64,000 nt of DNA from an uncultured Sphingomonas sp. Its GTDB lineage: Bacteria; Pseudomonadota; Alphaproteobacteria; Sphingomonadales; Sphingomonadaceae. The stretch is from the NCBI RefSeq assembly GCF_913777625.1, contig NZ_CAJYTI010000020.1, positions 248,001-312,000 of the forward strand. Direction: 5' to 3'. The notes beneath the pieces are model-generated. The model was given only the letters and a program-made list of their open reading frames with translations. It had not been told where the DNA came from and searched no databases. The first letter of the stretch is position 1; the number at the start of each line of letters is the position of its first letter. Made by a program: the position numbers and the translations under genes. Of this stretch, positions 32,938-41,891 are shown one piece after another.

Positions 32938-33702
32938 TCAATGCGTGAAGCTCTTCACCAGCGAGCCCGCGACCAGCGCCCAGCCGTCGACCAGCACGAA
33001 GAAGATGATCTTCATCGGCAACGAGATCGTCGGTGGCGGCAGCATCATCATGCCCATCGCCATCAGCACGGCAGAGACTGCCAGGTCGATCACCAGGAAC
33101 GGCAGCAGCAGGAGAAAGCCGATCTCGAAGGCGCGGCGCAGTTCGGAGATCATGAACGCCGGCGCCAGCGTGGTCAGCGGCGTGTCCGCGCGCGTCGCGA
33201 TCTTCTTGTTGGCAAGGTCGGCGAACAGCTTGAGATCGCTGTCACGCACCTGGCCGAGCATGAACTGGCGAAACGGCTCCGTCGTCTTCTCGAACGCCGC
33301 GACTTCGGTCAGCTTGCCCTTGGTATAGGGCTCCACGCCCTCGTTCCACGCCTTCTCGAAGGTGGGCGCCATCACGAAGAAGCTGAGGAACAGCGCGAGG
33401 CTGATGATCACCGGGTTGGGCGGCACGCCGGGCGTTCCGATGCCGGTGCGCAGCAGCGAGAGCGCGACCACCATGCGGGTGAAGCTGGTCACCGTCATCA
33501 GCAGGCCCGGGGCCAGGCTGAGCACGGTAAGCATCAGCACCAGCTGGATGGCCTTGGCCGACATCGGGCCTTCGCCGCCGATGGAGATGGTCGCGCCCTG
33601 GGCGGCCGCCTGTGCCGCCTGGGCAGCAGGCGCAACTGCTTGCGCGTGCGCCGCGACCGGCAGCACGATCAGCAGTGCGGCCGCGGCGAGAAGTTTACGC
33701 AT
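32938..33702 (-). CDS. fliP: Flagellar biosynthesis protein FliP
   Basis: 254 residues. A cleavable signal peptide (KLLAAAALLIVLPVAAHAQA) and then the core: LVLMLTVLSLAPGLLMTVTS, TRMVVALSLLRTGIGTPGVP, PNPVIISLALFLSFFVMAPT and the final segments LPFLVIDLAVSAVLMAMGMM and FVLVDGWALVAGSLVKSF. FliP5-FliQ4-FliR1 forms the export gate of the flagellar type III secretion system. Eight bases overlap with fliO. Confidence 0.97.
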   Translation of the reverse strand: MRKLLAAAALLIVLPVAAHAQAVAPAAQAAQAAAQGATISIGGEGPMSAKAIQLVLMLTVLSLAPGLLMTVTSFTRMVVALSLLRTGIGTPGVPPNPVIISLALFLSFFVMAPTFEKAWNEGVEPYTKGKLTEVAAFEKTTEPFRQFMLGQVRDSDLKLFADLANKKIATRADTPLTTLAPAFMISELRRAFEIGFLLLLPFLVIDLAVSAVLMAMGMMMLPPPTISLPMKIIFFVLVDGWALVAGSLVKSFTH

Positions 33703-34369
33703 TCAGCGCCTCGCGCACCGCGCGCTTGTTCCAGCGCGTGGTGTCGCGAGCGATGCGGGTGCGGGTGGGCGCCTTGCGGGCGCGGGTACGCGGTGCGGGC
33801 TTGGCAGCCTCTTCGATCGGGGCAGGCTCGGCATCGTTGGCGGCCTGCGGCAGCGTCGGCACCGCTTCGGCAACGACGACAGGGGCCTCCGCCGGCGTCG
33901 CTTCGACCAGCGCCGCTGCGAACGGCGCTTCCGGCACGACATCCTTGGTCTCGGCTGCGGCGTCCGGCCGCAGCTTGTCGACCATCCCCTTGAAATCGAG
34001 CTTGCCGGCCAGCTTCGCCACGCCGGCCTTGAATACCGCCAGATCGTCCTCGATCTTCGCCGGTGCGTCGGGCTCGGCCGCCGCTTCCGCCACCGGAGCC
34101 GGCGGCGGGGTGATGCCGGTTTCGATCGTCGCGTGCCCCTCCGGGCCGATCAGGATCAGATGCTCGCACCCGTCGCGGCGGATCAGCGCCACCGAGCGCT
34201 TGGCGTCCACCGCCAGCCGCTCGACCAACTCCACGCGCTTGCGCCCGCCCCCGGTCACGCGGCCCGGCAGCTTCAGGTCATAGCGGCGCACGACCCACAG
34301 GGCCGTTGCCAGCATCCCCAACACCAGGCCCAGCGCGCCCAGCGTACGCAACATCGACAAGAGGTCCAT
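33695..34369 (-). CDS. fliO: Flagellar biosynthesis protein FliO (long C-terminal tail)
   Basis: 224 residues, longer than many FliO. Single membrane segment (LRTLGALGLVLGMLATALWV), then the FliO soluble domain (KRVELVERLAVDAKRSVALI, RRDGCEHLILIGPEGHATIE) and a low-complexity Ala/Pro/Glu tail that ends in a strongly basic stretch (RTRARKAPTRTRIARDTTRW). FliO stabilises FliP during assembly of the export gate. Its ATG overlaps the fliN stop by one base; it overlaps fliP by 8. Confidence 0.9.
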   Translation of the reverse strand: MDLLSMLRTLGALGLVLGMLATALWVVRRYDLKLPGRVTGGGRKRVELVERLAVDAKRSVALIRRDGCEHLILIGPEGHATIETGITPPPAPVAEAAAEPDAPAKIEDDLAVFKAGVAKLAGKLDFKGMVDKLRPDAAAETKDVVPEAPFAAALVEATPAEAPVVVAEAVPTLPQAANDAEPAPIEEAAKPAPRTRARKAPTRTRIARDTTRWNKRAVREALNA

Positions 34370-34605
34370 CAGTTACGCGACTTCTTCACGAGTTCGGAAA
34401 TTTCGAGCGACATCACCTCGCCGTCGACGAGGATGCGGCCCAGGGCGACGAGCTCGCCATTGACATAGACCATGCTCGGATCGTCCTGCCCGCAGTCGAG
34501 CGGGATCATCGCGCCGCGGCTCATCTGCAGGATCTGCCGGACGGGCACTTCGGTCGAACCGAGCACCACCGACATTTCGATCATGATTCCATCGAGTACG
34601 GACAT
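34369..34605 (-). CDS. fliN: Flagellar motor switch protein FliN
   Basis: 78 residues from ATG 34605 with GGGAG upstream: a compact FliN consisting almost only of the SpoA/SURF domain (IMIEMSVVLGSTEVPVRQIL, MSRGAMIPLDCGQDDPSMVY, VNGELVALGRILVDGEVMSL). FliN forms the lower part of the C ring and binds CheY-P and the export apparatus. First gene of the fliN-fliO-fliP operon, divergent from flgC. Confidence 0.93.
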   Translation of the reverse strand: MSVLDGIMIEMSVVLGSTEVPVRQILQMSRGAMIPLDCGQDDPSMVYVNGELVALGRILVDGEVMSLEISELVKKSRN

Positions 34606-34723
34606 GCGTCTCCCTTTCCCTCCAGACTTATAGGAACCTTTTTTCCGCCCCCGGCGCCCGGCCCGGCAAAAATTGCCTACAATGTTGGCGTGGGCCGCTT
34701 GTCTGGCCCGTGGAGGATCAACG

Positions 34724-35131
34724 ATGGATTTGGATGCTTCGCTGGGCGTTTCCGCCTCGGGTCTGCGCGCGCAATCGCTGCGGATGCGGACGATTGCGGA
34801 AAATCTCGCGAACCAGGATTCGGTCGCCGACACCCCCGGCGGCAATCCCTATCGGCGCAAGGTCGTCAGCTTCCAGGCGGCAGTCGACCGCGCGAGCGGC
34901 GCTACCGGCGTGAAGGTGAAGTCGATCCAGGGCGACCAGACCGATTTCGTCAAGGTCTATCAGCCCGGCCATCCGGCAGCCGATGCGCAGGGCTATGTGC
35001 TCAAGCCCAACGTCAACGGCCTCATCGAGAGCGCCGACATGAAAGCGGCGCAGCGCAGCTACGAAGCCAATCTCAACGCCATCGAAGCGGCCAAGAGCCT
35101 GACGATGCGCACCATTGATCTGCTCAAGTAA
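34724..35131 (+). CDS. flgC: Flagellar basal-body rod protein FlgC
   Basis: 135 residues from ATG 34724 after GGAGGATC. SLGVSASGLRAQSLRMRTIA, ENLANQDSVADTPGGNPYRR is the rod-protein N-terminus; the C-terminus MKAAQRSYEANLNAIEAAKS, LTMRTIDLLK matches the FlgC signature. It is part of the proximal rod. No flgB adjoins; the 118-bp region shared with fliN holds TACAAT and a GGCAA-AAA-TTGCC palindrome but no clear promoter. Confidence 0.95.
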   Translation: MDLDASLGVSASGLRAQSLRMRTIAENLANQDSVADTPGGNPYRRKVVSFQAAVDRASGATGVKVKSIQGDQTDFVKVYQPGHPAADAQGYVLKPNVNGLIESADMKAAQRSYEANLNAIEAAKSLTMRTIDLLK

Positions 35132-35144
35132 GGGATAGCGAACC

Positions 35145-35468
35145 ATGTCTATCGGAGCATTGGACGCCACCAAGGCCTATGGCCGCGTCGCCTCGCTCGG
35201 CAACACGCTGGGCAAGGCTGCCGGCAGCGGCGAAATCGGCGACGGCGAGAATTCGGGCTTCGGCGCGATGGTCGAGAACCTGGTCGGCGGCACTGCCGAC
35301 AAGCTGCGCTCGGCCGAGACCGCCTCGGCGAAGCAAGTCGCCGGCAAGGGCGATCTGATCGACGTCGTCACCGCGATCGGCGCCGCCGAGACCGCGCTCG
35401 ACACCATGGTGGCGGTGCGCGACCGCGTCGTCGGCGCGTACAGCGAAATCATGCGCATGCAGATCTGA
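35145..35468 (+). CDS. fliE: Flagellar hook-basal body complex protein FliE
   Basis: 107 residues. FGAMVENLVGGTADKLRSAE and the C-terminal AETALDTMVAVRDRVVGAYS, EIMRMQI are the FliE pattern. FliE links the MS ring/export gate to the proximal rod. Thirteen bp after flgC. Confidence 0.95.
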   Translation: MSIGALDATKAYGRVASLGNTLGKAAGSGEIGDGENSGFGAMVENLVGGTADKLRSAETASAKQVAGKGDLIDVVTAIGAAETALDTMVAVRDRVVGAYSEIMRMQI

Positions 35469-35486
35469 CGGCCGGAGCCTGACCCC

Positions 35487-35750
35487 ATGACGCCCGCGCA
35501 GCTGATCAGCCTCACCGAATCCGCGTTGATGCTCATTCTTACCGTCGCCGGACCGCTGCTGCTGACCTCGCTGATCGTGGGCGTCTTCATCGGTCTGCTT
35601 CAGGCGCTTACCCAGATTCAGGAAACCACCCTCACCTTCGTGCCCAAGCTGGTCGCGATGGGGCTGGTATTCCTGCTGATGCTGCCCACGATCGGCCAGG
35701 CACTTGGCCAGTTCATGAGCAAGATCAGCGACATGATCATCCACGGATGA
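35487..35750 (+). CDS. fliQ: Flagellar biosynthesis protein FliQ
   Basis: 87 residues with two membrane helices (LMLILTVAGPLLLTSLIVGV; LVAMGLVFLLMLPTIGQALG) and LLQALTQIQETTLTFVPKLV between, the invariant FliQ layout. Overlaps fliR by ATGA. Part of the export gate. Confidence 0.97.
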   Translation: MTPAQLISLTESALMLILTVAGPLLLTSLIVGVFIGLLQALTQIQETTLTFVPKLVAMGLVFLLMLPTIGQALGQFMSKISDMIIHG

Positions 35751-36505
35751 TCGTCCCCCCCGATCTCGCGCTGCAGGTATCGGCCTTCTTCATCGTGTTC
35801 GCACGGGTGGGCGCGGTACTGATGCTGCTGCCCGTGTTCGGGGAAGACGCCATCCCCGGCCGCATCCGGCTGTTCCTCGCCTTCGCCATGTCGTTCGCCT
35901 TTTACGGCATGATCGGCGAGCCCGCGCGCGCGGCGGTGCAGGCCGGTGCGGTGTTACCCGCGATCCTGGTGACCGAGCTGATCACCGGGCTCGCCATGGG
36001 GATGATCGTCAAGATCCTGTTCTTCTCCATCTCGATGGCGGGATCGATCATGAGCACCCAGATCGGCCTGTCCGCCGCGGTGATGTTCGATCCGTCGCAG
36101 TCGAGCCAGGCGCCGATCCTGTCCAAGCTGGTCGGCCTCGTCGCCGCGCTCGTGTGCATGGGCACCCAGGTCCACCATCTCTGGCTGGGCGCGATCATCC
36201 ACAGTTATCAGACCTTTCCGATCGGCGGCATGCCGCCGATGCACGATTTCGCCGAGCTGGCGGTGCAAGCGATCGGCCGGTCGATGACGCTGGGTATCAG
36301 CCTCGCCGCGCCGTTCCTCGTCTACGGCATCGTGTTCAACGTGGCACTCGGCCTTGCCGCGCGCGTGGCGCCGGCGATCCAGGTGTTCTTCATCGCCCAG
36401 CCGCTCAACCTGCTGCTCGGGCTCGCGCTCGCCATCACCACGATCGGCACCATGCTCACCTTCTTCACCCAGGCCATGGGTGACGCGCTGCAAAAGGGCT
36501 GGTGA
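35747..36505 (+). CDS. fliR: Flagellar biosynthesis protein FliR
   Basis: 252 residues, six membrane segments; FARVGAVLMLLPVFGEDAIP and GSIMSTQIGLSAAVMFDPSQ are diagnostic, as is the QPLNLLLGLALAITTIGTML end. FliR completes the FliPQR gate. The stop TGA overlaps the flhB ATG by one base. Confidence 0.97.
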   Translation: MIVPPDLALQVSAFFIVFARVGAVLMLLPVFGEDAIPGRIRLFLAFAMSFAFYGMIGEPARAAVQAGAVLPAILVTELITGLAMGMIVKILFFSISMAGSIMSTQIGLSAAVMFDPSQSSQAPILSKLVGLVAALVCMGTQVHHLWLGAIIHSYQTFPIGGMPPMHDFAELAVQAIGRSMTLGISLAAPFLVYGIVFNVALGLAARVAPAIQVFFIAQPLNLLLGLALAITTIGTMLTFFTQAMGDALQKGW

Positions 36506-37581
36506 TGGCCGGCGGCGGCGGCAGCGAGTCGGACGACAAGACTCAAGATCCTACCGACAAGAAACTCGAAGACGCCCGAAAACGCGGCGACGTGCCGATG
36601 GCGCCGGAAATGCGCCATGCGGCGATGTTCGTCGCGGCACTGGTCGTGATGGGCGGTCTCGGCACCTATACCATCCAGCAATGCGGCAACCTGTTCGTGC
36701 GGCTGTGGGGCGGCGCCGACGATTTCCGGCTGGAGCCGGACGGCGCGCAGAACTTCGCCACCGGCCTGTTCGCCGCGGTCGGCACCGCGCTGGCGCCGAT
36801 CCTTGCCGCACTGTTCGCCTTCGCGATCCTGGGCGGGGTGCTGCAGGGCCGGCCGATGCTCGCCTGGTCGCGGCTCGCGCCCAAATGGAACAAGCTCAAT
36901 CCCTTCCACGGCGCCAAGCGGATGTTCGGCAAACAGGCGCTGATGGAGTTCTTCAAGACCTTCGCCAAGCTCTGCTTGGTCGCCGGCATCGCCGCGGCAA
37001 TCGCCTGGCCACATGCCGCGACGATCGACCGGCTGGTCGGCGCCGATCTGGTCGATGCGGGAACCGCAGCCAGCGACATCGTCCATGCGATGCTCCGCCC
37101 GATCGCGATGCTGGTCGGCGCGCTCGCGCTGTTCGACTTCGTCTGGCAGCGCATGTCCTACATGAAGCGCATGCGGATGAGCCTGCAGGAGGTGAAGGAC
37201 GAATATAAGGAGAGCGAGGGCGATCCCAAGATCAAGGGCAAGATCCGCCAGCTCCAGATGCAGCGCGCCAGGAGCCGAATGATGTCGAACGTGCCCAAGG
37301 CCAGCGTCGTCATCACCAACCCCACCCATTATGCGATCGCGCTCCAGTACGATCACGGCGCGATGGCTGCGCCGATCGTCGTCGCGAAGGGCGTCGACGC
37401 GCTCGCGCTCAAGATCCGCGAAGTGGCCACCGAGAACAACATCCCGCTGGTCGAGAACCGCCCGCTCGCCCGCGCCCTCTACGCCAGCGCCGAGCTCGAT
37501 AAGCCGATCCCGGTCGAGCATTACGCCGCCGTGGCCGAGGTGATCAGCTATGTCATGAAGATCGCCCGCAACCGCCGCTGA
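36505..37581 (+). CDS. flhB: Flagellar biosynthesis protein FlhB
   Basis: 358 residues from ATG 36505 (TGATG overlap with fliR; a GTG one codon earlier is possible). The N-terminus DDKTQDPTDKKLEDARKRGD is typical, followed by four membrane helices and a cytoplasmic domain with the autocleavage motif in ASVVITNPTHYAIALQYD (NPTH). Cleavage at N-P switches substrate specificity from hook to filament. C-terminal ENRPLARALYASAELDKPIP is conserved. Last gene of the cluster. Confidence 0.97.
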   Translation: MAGGGGSESDDKTQDPTDKKLEDARKRGDVPMAPEMRHAAMFVAALVVMGGLGTYTIQQCGNLFVRLWGGADDFRLEPDGAQNFATGLFAAVGTALAPILAALFAFAILGGVLQGRPMLAWSRLAPKWNKLNPFHGAKRMFGKQALMEFFKTFAKLCLVAGIAAAIAWPHAATIDRLVGADLVDAGTAASDIVHAMLRPIAMLVGALALFDFVWQRMSYMKRMRMSLQEVKDEYKESEGDPKIKGKIRQLQMQRARSRMMSNVPKASVVITNPTHYAIALQYDHGAMAAPIVVAKGVDALALKIREVATENNIPLVENRPLARALYASAELDKPIPVEHYAAVAEVISYVMKIARNRR

Positions 37582-37600
37582 ATGCGGCGATGGCATAAAT

Positions 37601-37629
37601 TTGATAATGCGATTGACTCGCAATATCCT
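37601..37629 (+). promoter_or_regulatory. Sigma70-like promoter overlapping a Fur-type palindrome
   Basis: TTGATA (37601-37606), 17 bp, TATCCT (37624-37629). The spacer is filled by an inverted repeat GATAATGCGA (37603-37612) / TCGCAATATC (37618-37627), matching at 9 of 10 positions. The TGCGA half-sites resemble alphaproteobacterial Fur operators. A repressor bound here would block the promoter of the iron-uptake operon. Confidence 0.65.
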
Positions 37630-37681
37630 GCTTCTCTAAAGGCTCGCCCACACAACGAGACCCAAAGGGAAAAGCTGGATC

Positions 37682-39775
37682 ATGCCTCTGTCGCTGCGTA
37701 CCGCCCTGCTCACCTCCGCGCTGCTCGCGCTGCCCGGCACCGCCTTTGCCGGTTCCGACAGCGACAAGGACAAGACGAACGACCAGCAGAGCCAGATCGT
37801 CGTCACCGGCACGGCCGAGCAGGCCTCGCGCAGCGCCACCGGCCTTACCCTCACCGCGCGCGAGACCCCGCAGTCGATCACGATCATAGACCAGGCGCGG
37901 ATCCAGGATTTCCAGCTGACCAACGTCAACGACCTGCTCGACCAGACGGTGGGCATCAATGTCGAGCGCGTGGAGACCGACCGGACCTATTACAACTCCC
38001 GGGGCTTCGACATCACCAACTTCCAGGTCGACGGGATCGGCCTGCCCATGCCCTATGGCATCCAGTACGGCGACCTCGACACCGCGCTGTTCGATCGGGT
38101 GGAGGCGATCCGCGGCGCCAATGCGCTGATGACCGGCGTCGGCAATCCCTCCGCCACGATCAACTATGTCCGCAAGCGCCCGACCGATACGCTCCAGGCG
38201 CGGGCAAGCGTGCAGGCCGGATCGTGGAGCCGCTGGCGCGCCGAGGCGGACGTCTCGGTGCCGCTGACCGACACCGTGGCGGTGCGCGCGATCTATGCGC
38301 ATGAAAATCGAAACGATTATCTCGATTATCACCACGTCAACCGCAACGTGTACGGGCTGATCGCCAGCTGGAAGGTCACGCCACAGCTGACCGCGACGGT
38401 CGGCTATAGCCGCCAAGACAATGACGCACGCGGCGTGCTGTGGGGCGCGCTGCCGCTCACCTACAGCGACGGCAGCCGCATCCCCTATGCGCGCTCGGCC
38501 AGCACCTCGGCGCCGTGGACCTATTGGGACACCACCGACCAGCGGGCCTTCGGCGAACTCGCCTATGATCTGGGCAAGGGCTGGCAGGCCAAGGGCGTGT
38601 TCACCTACATCAACAACAAGCAGACCGCGAAGCTGCTCTACGCCTATGGCACCGCCGACAAGGCGACGGGCCTCGGCCTGCTGGGCCAGGCGGGGATTTA
38701 CCCGTCCGAGGTCGACCAGTATCTGGGCGACATCACCGCCTCGGGGCCCCTCACCCTGTTCGGGCGCGAACACCAGCTCGCCTTCGGCGTGTCCACCGGC
38801 CGACTCGACGACCGCCAATGGCAGGGCTCCGGCCCTACCGCGCTTGTCTACCCGGCCGTCCCCAATCTCGCCTCCGCACCGATTCCCGAACCGGCATTCG
38901 GCGCGGTCAAGCTCGAGGCGAACGACAGCATCAACGTCACCCGCGCCTATGGCGCCGCGCACCTCAACCTCACCGACCAGTTGAAGGCGGTGGTGGGCGC
39001 AAGCGCCACCTGGCTCAAGGCGGACGGCGTTTCCTACGACGCGAACCAGTATCGCAAGAACAGCGACGTCAGCCCCTATGTCGGCGCGACCTATGACCTG
39101 ACGAAGAACCTGTCGCTCTACGCCAGCTATACCAGCATTTTCAGCCCGCAGACCGAGGTGGACCGCACCAACCGGCGGCTCGACCCGATCACCGGCACGA
39201 GCATCGAGGGTGGCATCAAGAGCGAATGGTTCGGCGGCCGGCTCTACGCCACCGCTTCGCTGTTCCGCGCCAAACAGAAGAATCTGGCGACCGCCGCCGG
39301 CCAGTTCGGCGCCGGCGACACCGGACCTGCGGGCACCACTTATTACACCGGCGTCGACACCACCTCGCGCGGCTTCGAGCTGGAACTGGGCGGCCGGGTG
39401 ACCGACAACTGGACGGTGAGCGGCGGCTATACCGGCCTTGAGATCGAGGACCAGCAGGGCCGCCCCGCCCGCGTCTTCCTGCCGACCAAGAGCCTGAAGC
39501 TCGCCACCACCTATGCCGTGCCAGAACTGCGCGACCTCAAGCTCGGCGCACAGCTGCGCTGGCAGAACGCGGTCCGCACCAGCGACCTGCTGGTGAAGCA
39601 GGGCGACTATGCCGTGCTCGACCTGATGGCGAGCATCCGCGTGGTCGACCATGTCCGCGCCGCGATCAACGTGCGCAACCTCACCGACAGCAAGTATCTG
39701 ACCAGTCTCTACTGGACCCAGGGCTTCTACGGCGCGCCGCGCAGCGTGCTGGGCAGCATCAGCTTCAGCTATTGA
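37682..39775 (+). CDS. TonB-dependent siderophore receptor
   Basis: 697 residues. Signal peptide LSLRTALLTSALLALPGTAFA, TonB box (QIVVTG), plug domain (ETPQSITIIDQARIQDFQLT, NVNDLLDQTVGINVERVETD, YYNSRGFDITNFQVDGIGLP), then the beta-barrel ending in GFYGAPRSVLGSISFSY with a terminal aromatic. The plug features place it with the FhuE/FoxA/FpvA-type receptors for hydroxamate or mixed siderophores; the ligand is not certain. First gene of a four-gene operon behind the Fur-like promoter. Confidence 0.95.
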   Translation: MPLSLRTALLTSALLALPGTAFAGSDSDKDKTNDQQSQIVVTGTAEQASRSATGLTLTARETPQSITIIDQARIQDFQLTNVNDLLDQTVGINVERVETDRTYYNSRGFDITNFQVDGIGLPMPYGIQYGDLDTALFDRVEAIRGANALMTGVGNPSATINYVRKRPTDTLQARASVQAGSWSRWRAEADVSVPLTDTVAVRAIYAHENRNDYLDYHHVNRNVYGLIASWKVTPQLTATVGYSRQDNDARGVLWGALPLTYSDGSRIPYARSASTSAPWTYWDTTDQRAFGELAYDLGKGWQAKGVFTYINNKQTAKLLYAYGTADKATGLGLLGQAGIYPSEVDQYLGDITASGPLTLFGREHQLAFGVSTGRLDDRQWQGSGPTALVYPAVPNLASAPIPEPAFGAVKLEANDSINVTRAYGAAHLNLTDQLKAVVGASATWLKADGVSYDANQYRKNSDVSPYVGATYDLTKNLSLYASYTSIFSPQTEVDRTNRRLDPITGTSIEGGIKSEWFGGRLYATASLFRAKQKNLATAAGQFGAGDTGPAGTTYYTGVDTTSRGFELELGGRVTDNWTVSGGYTGLEIEDQQGRPARVFLPTKSLKLATTYAVPELRDLKLGAQLRWQNAVRTSDLLVKQGDYAVLDLMASIRVVDHVRAAINVRNLTDSKYLTSLYWTQGFYGAPRSVLGSISFSY

Positions 39776-39783
39776 GGCCGGGC

Positions 39784-40083
39784 ATGGGCGCGCATCTCCG
39801 CCGCGGCTGGGGCTACCGGGCCAATATCGCGACGCGGGCGGTGGCGGGAAGCCTCGGCGCCTACCTCGTCGCGGCCTGCGTCGCAGCGGCGGCGGCGCGG
39901 ACCCTGCCGCTGCCCCGGCTCGACGCGATCGTGCCGGCGACGATGCTCGCCTTCGTCGTCGCGCCGGGTGTGACGATCTGGGCGTTCCTCGCCCCCGGGC
40001 CTGTCCGGGCGCTGGTCGGGGTGCTGGGCGCGGCAGCGCTGCTGGCCGGCATCGCCTGGTTCGCGGGAATGCCGGCGGCATGA
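39784..40083 (+). CDS. DUF3649-type small membrane protein of the iron operon
   Basis: 99 residues from ATG 39784 (GAGG 6 nt upstream); a TTG at 39772 overlapping the receptor stop is an alternative. Three membrane segments (VAGSLGAYLVAACVAAAAAR; ATMLAFVVAPGVTIWAFLAP; LVGVLGAAALLAGIAWFAGM). The family accompanies siderophore receptors and PepSY proteins and is called an iron-transport associated protein; the mechanism is unknown. Overlaps the next gene by ATGA. Confidence 0.8.
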   Translation: MGAHLRRGWGYRANIATRAVAGSLGAYLVAACVAAAAARTLPLPRLDAIVPATMLAFVVAPGVTIWAFLAPGPVRALVGVLGAAALLAGIAWFAGMPAA

Positions 40084-41570
40084 GCGCGGTCCGCGAGGGT
40101 GCCCGCCAGGTCATGGCATGGCTGCACGGGTGGACGGGGCTGCTGCTCGGCTGGGTGCTGTTCGTGATGTGTCTGGGCGGCACGCTCAGCGTGTTCAAGC
40201 CCGAGATCGGCCGCTGGATGCGCCCCGAAACCACCGCGACCGCCGACCGCGCGGCGGCGTTGACCGCCGCCACGGGCTGGCTCGCCACAAACGCGCCCAA
40301 CTCGTTCGGCTGGTACCTCACCCTGCCCAACGACCGGATGAACACGGTGGAGGCGACCTATGATCCGGGGAGCGGCTTCGTCTACCGCGCGCTCGATCCG
40401 ATCACCGGCGCGCCCGTCCCCCGCGAGACGCTGGGCGGCGAGTTCTTCTACCGGCTGCATTTCGAGCTGCAGCTGCCGTTCCCCTGGGGTCGGCTGCTCG
40501 CCTCGCTCGCGGCGATGGTGCTGCTGCTGGGGCTGATCACCGGCATCATCGCCCACCGCCGCATCTTCAAGGACTTCTTCACCTTCCGCCCCGCCAAGGG
40601 CCAGCGCTCCTGGCTCGATGGACACAATGCGCTGGGGGTGCTGCCCCTGCCCTTCCATATCATGATCAGCTTCACCGGCCTGCTGACGCTGGCGACGCTC
40701 AACATGCCCTGGGCGATCAGCGCCAATTACGGGCGGGACATGACCGCGATGTTCCAGGCCTTCCAGCCCGGCCAGGTCGACCGCCCCGCCGCCGGCAAGC
40801 CCGCGCCGCTTGCCCCGCTGGCGCCGATGCTGCACGAGGCCGAGCGCCGCCTCGGACAGCCGGTGGGCCGGGTGACCATCGCGCATCCCGGTGATGCCGC
40901 TTCGGTCGTCACCATGTTCCGCGACGATGCCCGGCAGATCGCCTATGCCGCCGGCGCGGTGAGCTTCGATGGTGCCACCAGCCGGGTCATCGCGGACTTC
41001 ACCGAGAACCGGCCGGCACTCCAGACCTATAGCGTCGCCTATGGCCTGCACCTCGCGCGCTTCGCCCCGCTGGCGACCCGGTGGCTCTATTTCCTCTGCG
41101 GCGCGATGCTGACCCTGGCGGTGGCGAGCGGCATGGTGTTGTGGGTGGTCAAGCGCCGCGAGCGCGCGCCGCGCAGCCTCGGCAACCGGATCGTCGAGCG
41201 GCTGAATGCCGGCGTGCTGGCGGGCTTACCGATCGGCTGCGTCGCCTTGCTGCTCGCCAATCGGGTGGTGCCGCTCGGTCTGGCGGATCGCGCACAGGCA
41301 GAGGTGTTCATGGCCCTGTGGAGCGCAGCGGGCGTGCTGCTGCTGGCGGCCTTGCTCCCGGCAAAGCACAGCTGGCCCGTGCTGCTGACCCTCCTCGCGC
41401 TCGCCAGTCTCACCGCCGGGCTGCCTGGCGGCGCCTTTGCGGACAGCGTGCAGACCGGCGTCAGCCTTACCCTGCTCGCGGGCGCCGCCGCCAGCGGCTG
41501 GCTGGCATGGACTCAGTGGCGTCGCCCAGCCCCGGCACCGCGCCGCCGGGCACGGATCCAGCGCGCATGA
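40080..41570 (+). CDS. PepSY-associated membrane protein (PiuB/FoxB type, putative ferrisiderophore reductase)
   Basis: 496 residues. WLHGWTGLLLGWVLFVMCLG begins the first helix with conserved His; HFELQLPFPWGRLLASLAAM and GLITGIIAHRRIFKDFFTFR carry further His and Arg residues of the family; LDGHNALGVLPLPFHIMISF and GLHLARFAPLATRWLYFLCG follow. Such proteins sit in the inner membrane and are thought to reduce ferric siderophores in the periplasm, using heme bound by the His residues. The C-terminal third adds four further helices. Flanked by ATGA overlaps on both sides. Confidence 0.9.
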   Translation: MSAVREGARQVMAWLHGWTGLLLGWVLFVMCLGGTLSVFKPEIGRWMRPETTATADRAAALTAATGWLATNAPNSFGWYLTLPNDRMNTVEATYDPGSGFVYRALDPITGAPVPRETLGGEFFYRLHFELQLPFPWGRLLASLAAMVLLLGLITGIIAHRRIFKDFFTFRPAKGQRSWLDGHNALGVLPLPFHIMISFTGLLTLATLNMPWAISANYGRDMTAMFQAFQPGQVDRPAAGKPAPLAPLAPMLHEAERRLGQPVGRVTIAHPGDAASVVTMFRDDARQIAYAAGAVSFDGATSRVIADFTENRPALQTYSVAYGLHLARFAPLATRWLYFLCGAMLTLAVASGMVLWVVKRRERAPRSLGNRIVERLNAGVLAGLPIGCVALLLANRVVPLGLADRAQAEVFMALWSAAGVLLLAALLPAKHSWPVLLTLLALASLTAGLPGGAFADSVQTGVSLTLLAGAAASGWLAWTQWRRPAPAPRRRARIQRA

Positions 41571-41884
41571 TCGCGGCGGGCCTCACCCTGTTGGGCTTCT
41601 TCGCGCTCGCCGGCGCCATGCCGCGCCATGCCCCCGTGCTGCTCGGGCAATGGGCGCCACGCGTCCGACCGGGAACGCTCCGCGCCCTTGGATGGCTCCT
41701 GCTGGTCGCGGCACTTGCGGCGACGCTGTGTGCAAGTGATTGGCCGAGCGCGCTGGTCCGCTGGTTCGGCCTGCTGCCGCTCGGGGCTGGCAGTGTGTTG
41801 CTGGGCCTGACCTATGACGCAAGGCTCGCCCGCGGCGTCGCGGTTCTGGGCGTTCTCGCGATCCTGCTGGGCATAGGTCGCTAG
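41567..41884 (+). CDS. DUF3325-type small membrane protein of the iron operon
   Basis: 105 residues: LTLLGFFALAGAMPRHAPVL, ALGWLLLVAALAATLCASDW, PSALVRWFGLLPLGAGSVLL and a last helix. The MPRH-x-P and W-P-x-x-L-V-x-W-F-G motifs are those of DUF3325, a regular partner of the PepSY protein. Last gene of the operon; stop 7 bp from the convergent deaminase gene. Confidence 0.82.
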   Translation: MIAAGLTLLGFFALAGAMPRHAPVLLGQWAPRVRPGTLRALGWLLLVAALAATLCASDWPSALVRWFGLLPLGAGSVLLGLTYDARLARGVAVLGVLAILLGIGR

Positions 41885-41891
41885 CCCGGTA

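Noticed and set aside
34606..34723. Sigma54 promoter between fliN and flgC
   Set aside because: GGCA-N-TTGC is present near 34665-34676, but the distance between the GG and GC elements is 2 bp too short; it is better described as a small palindrome.
37553..40345. 930-codon minus-strand frame
   Set aside because: It runs antisense across the siderophore receptor, DUF3649 and PepSY genes, all with clear family motifs.
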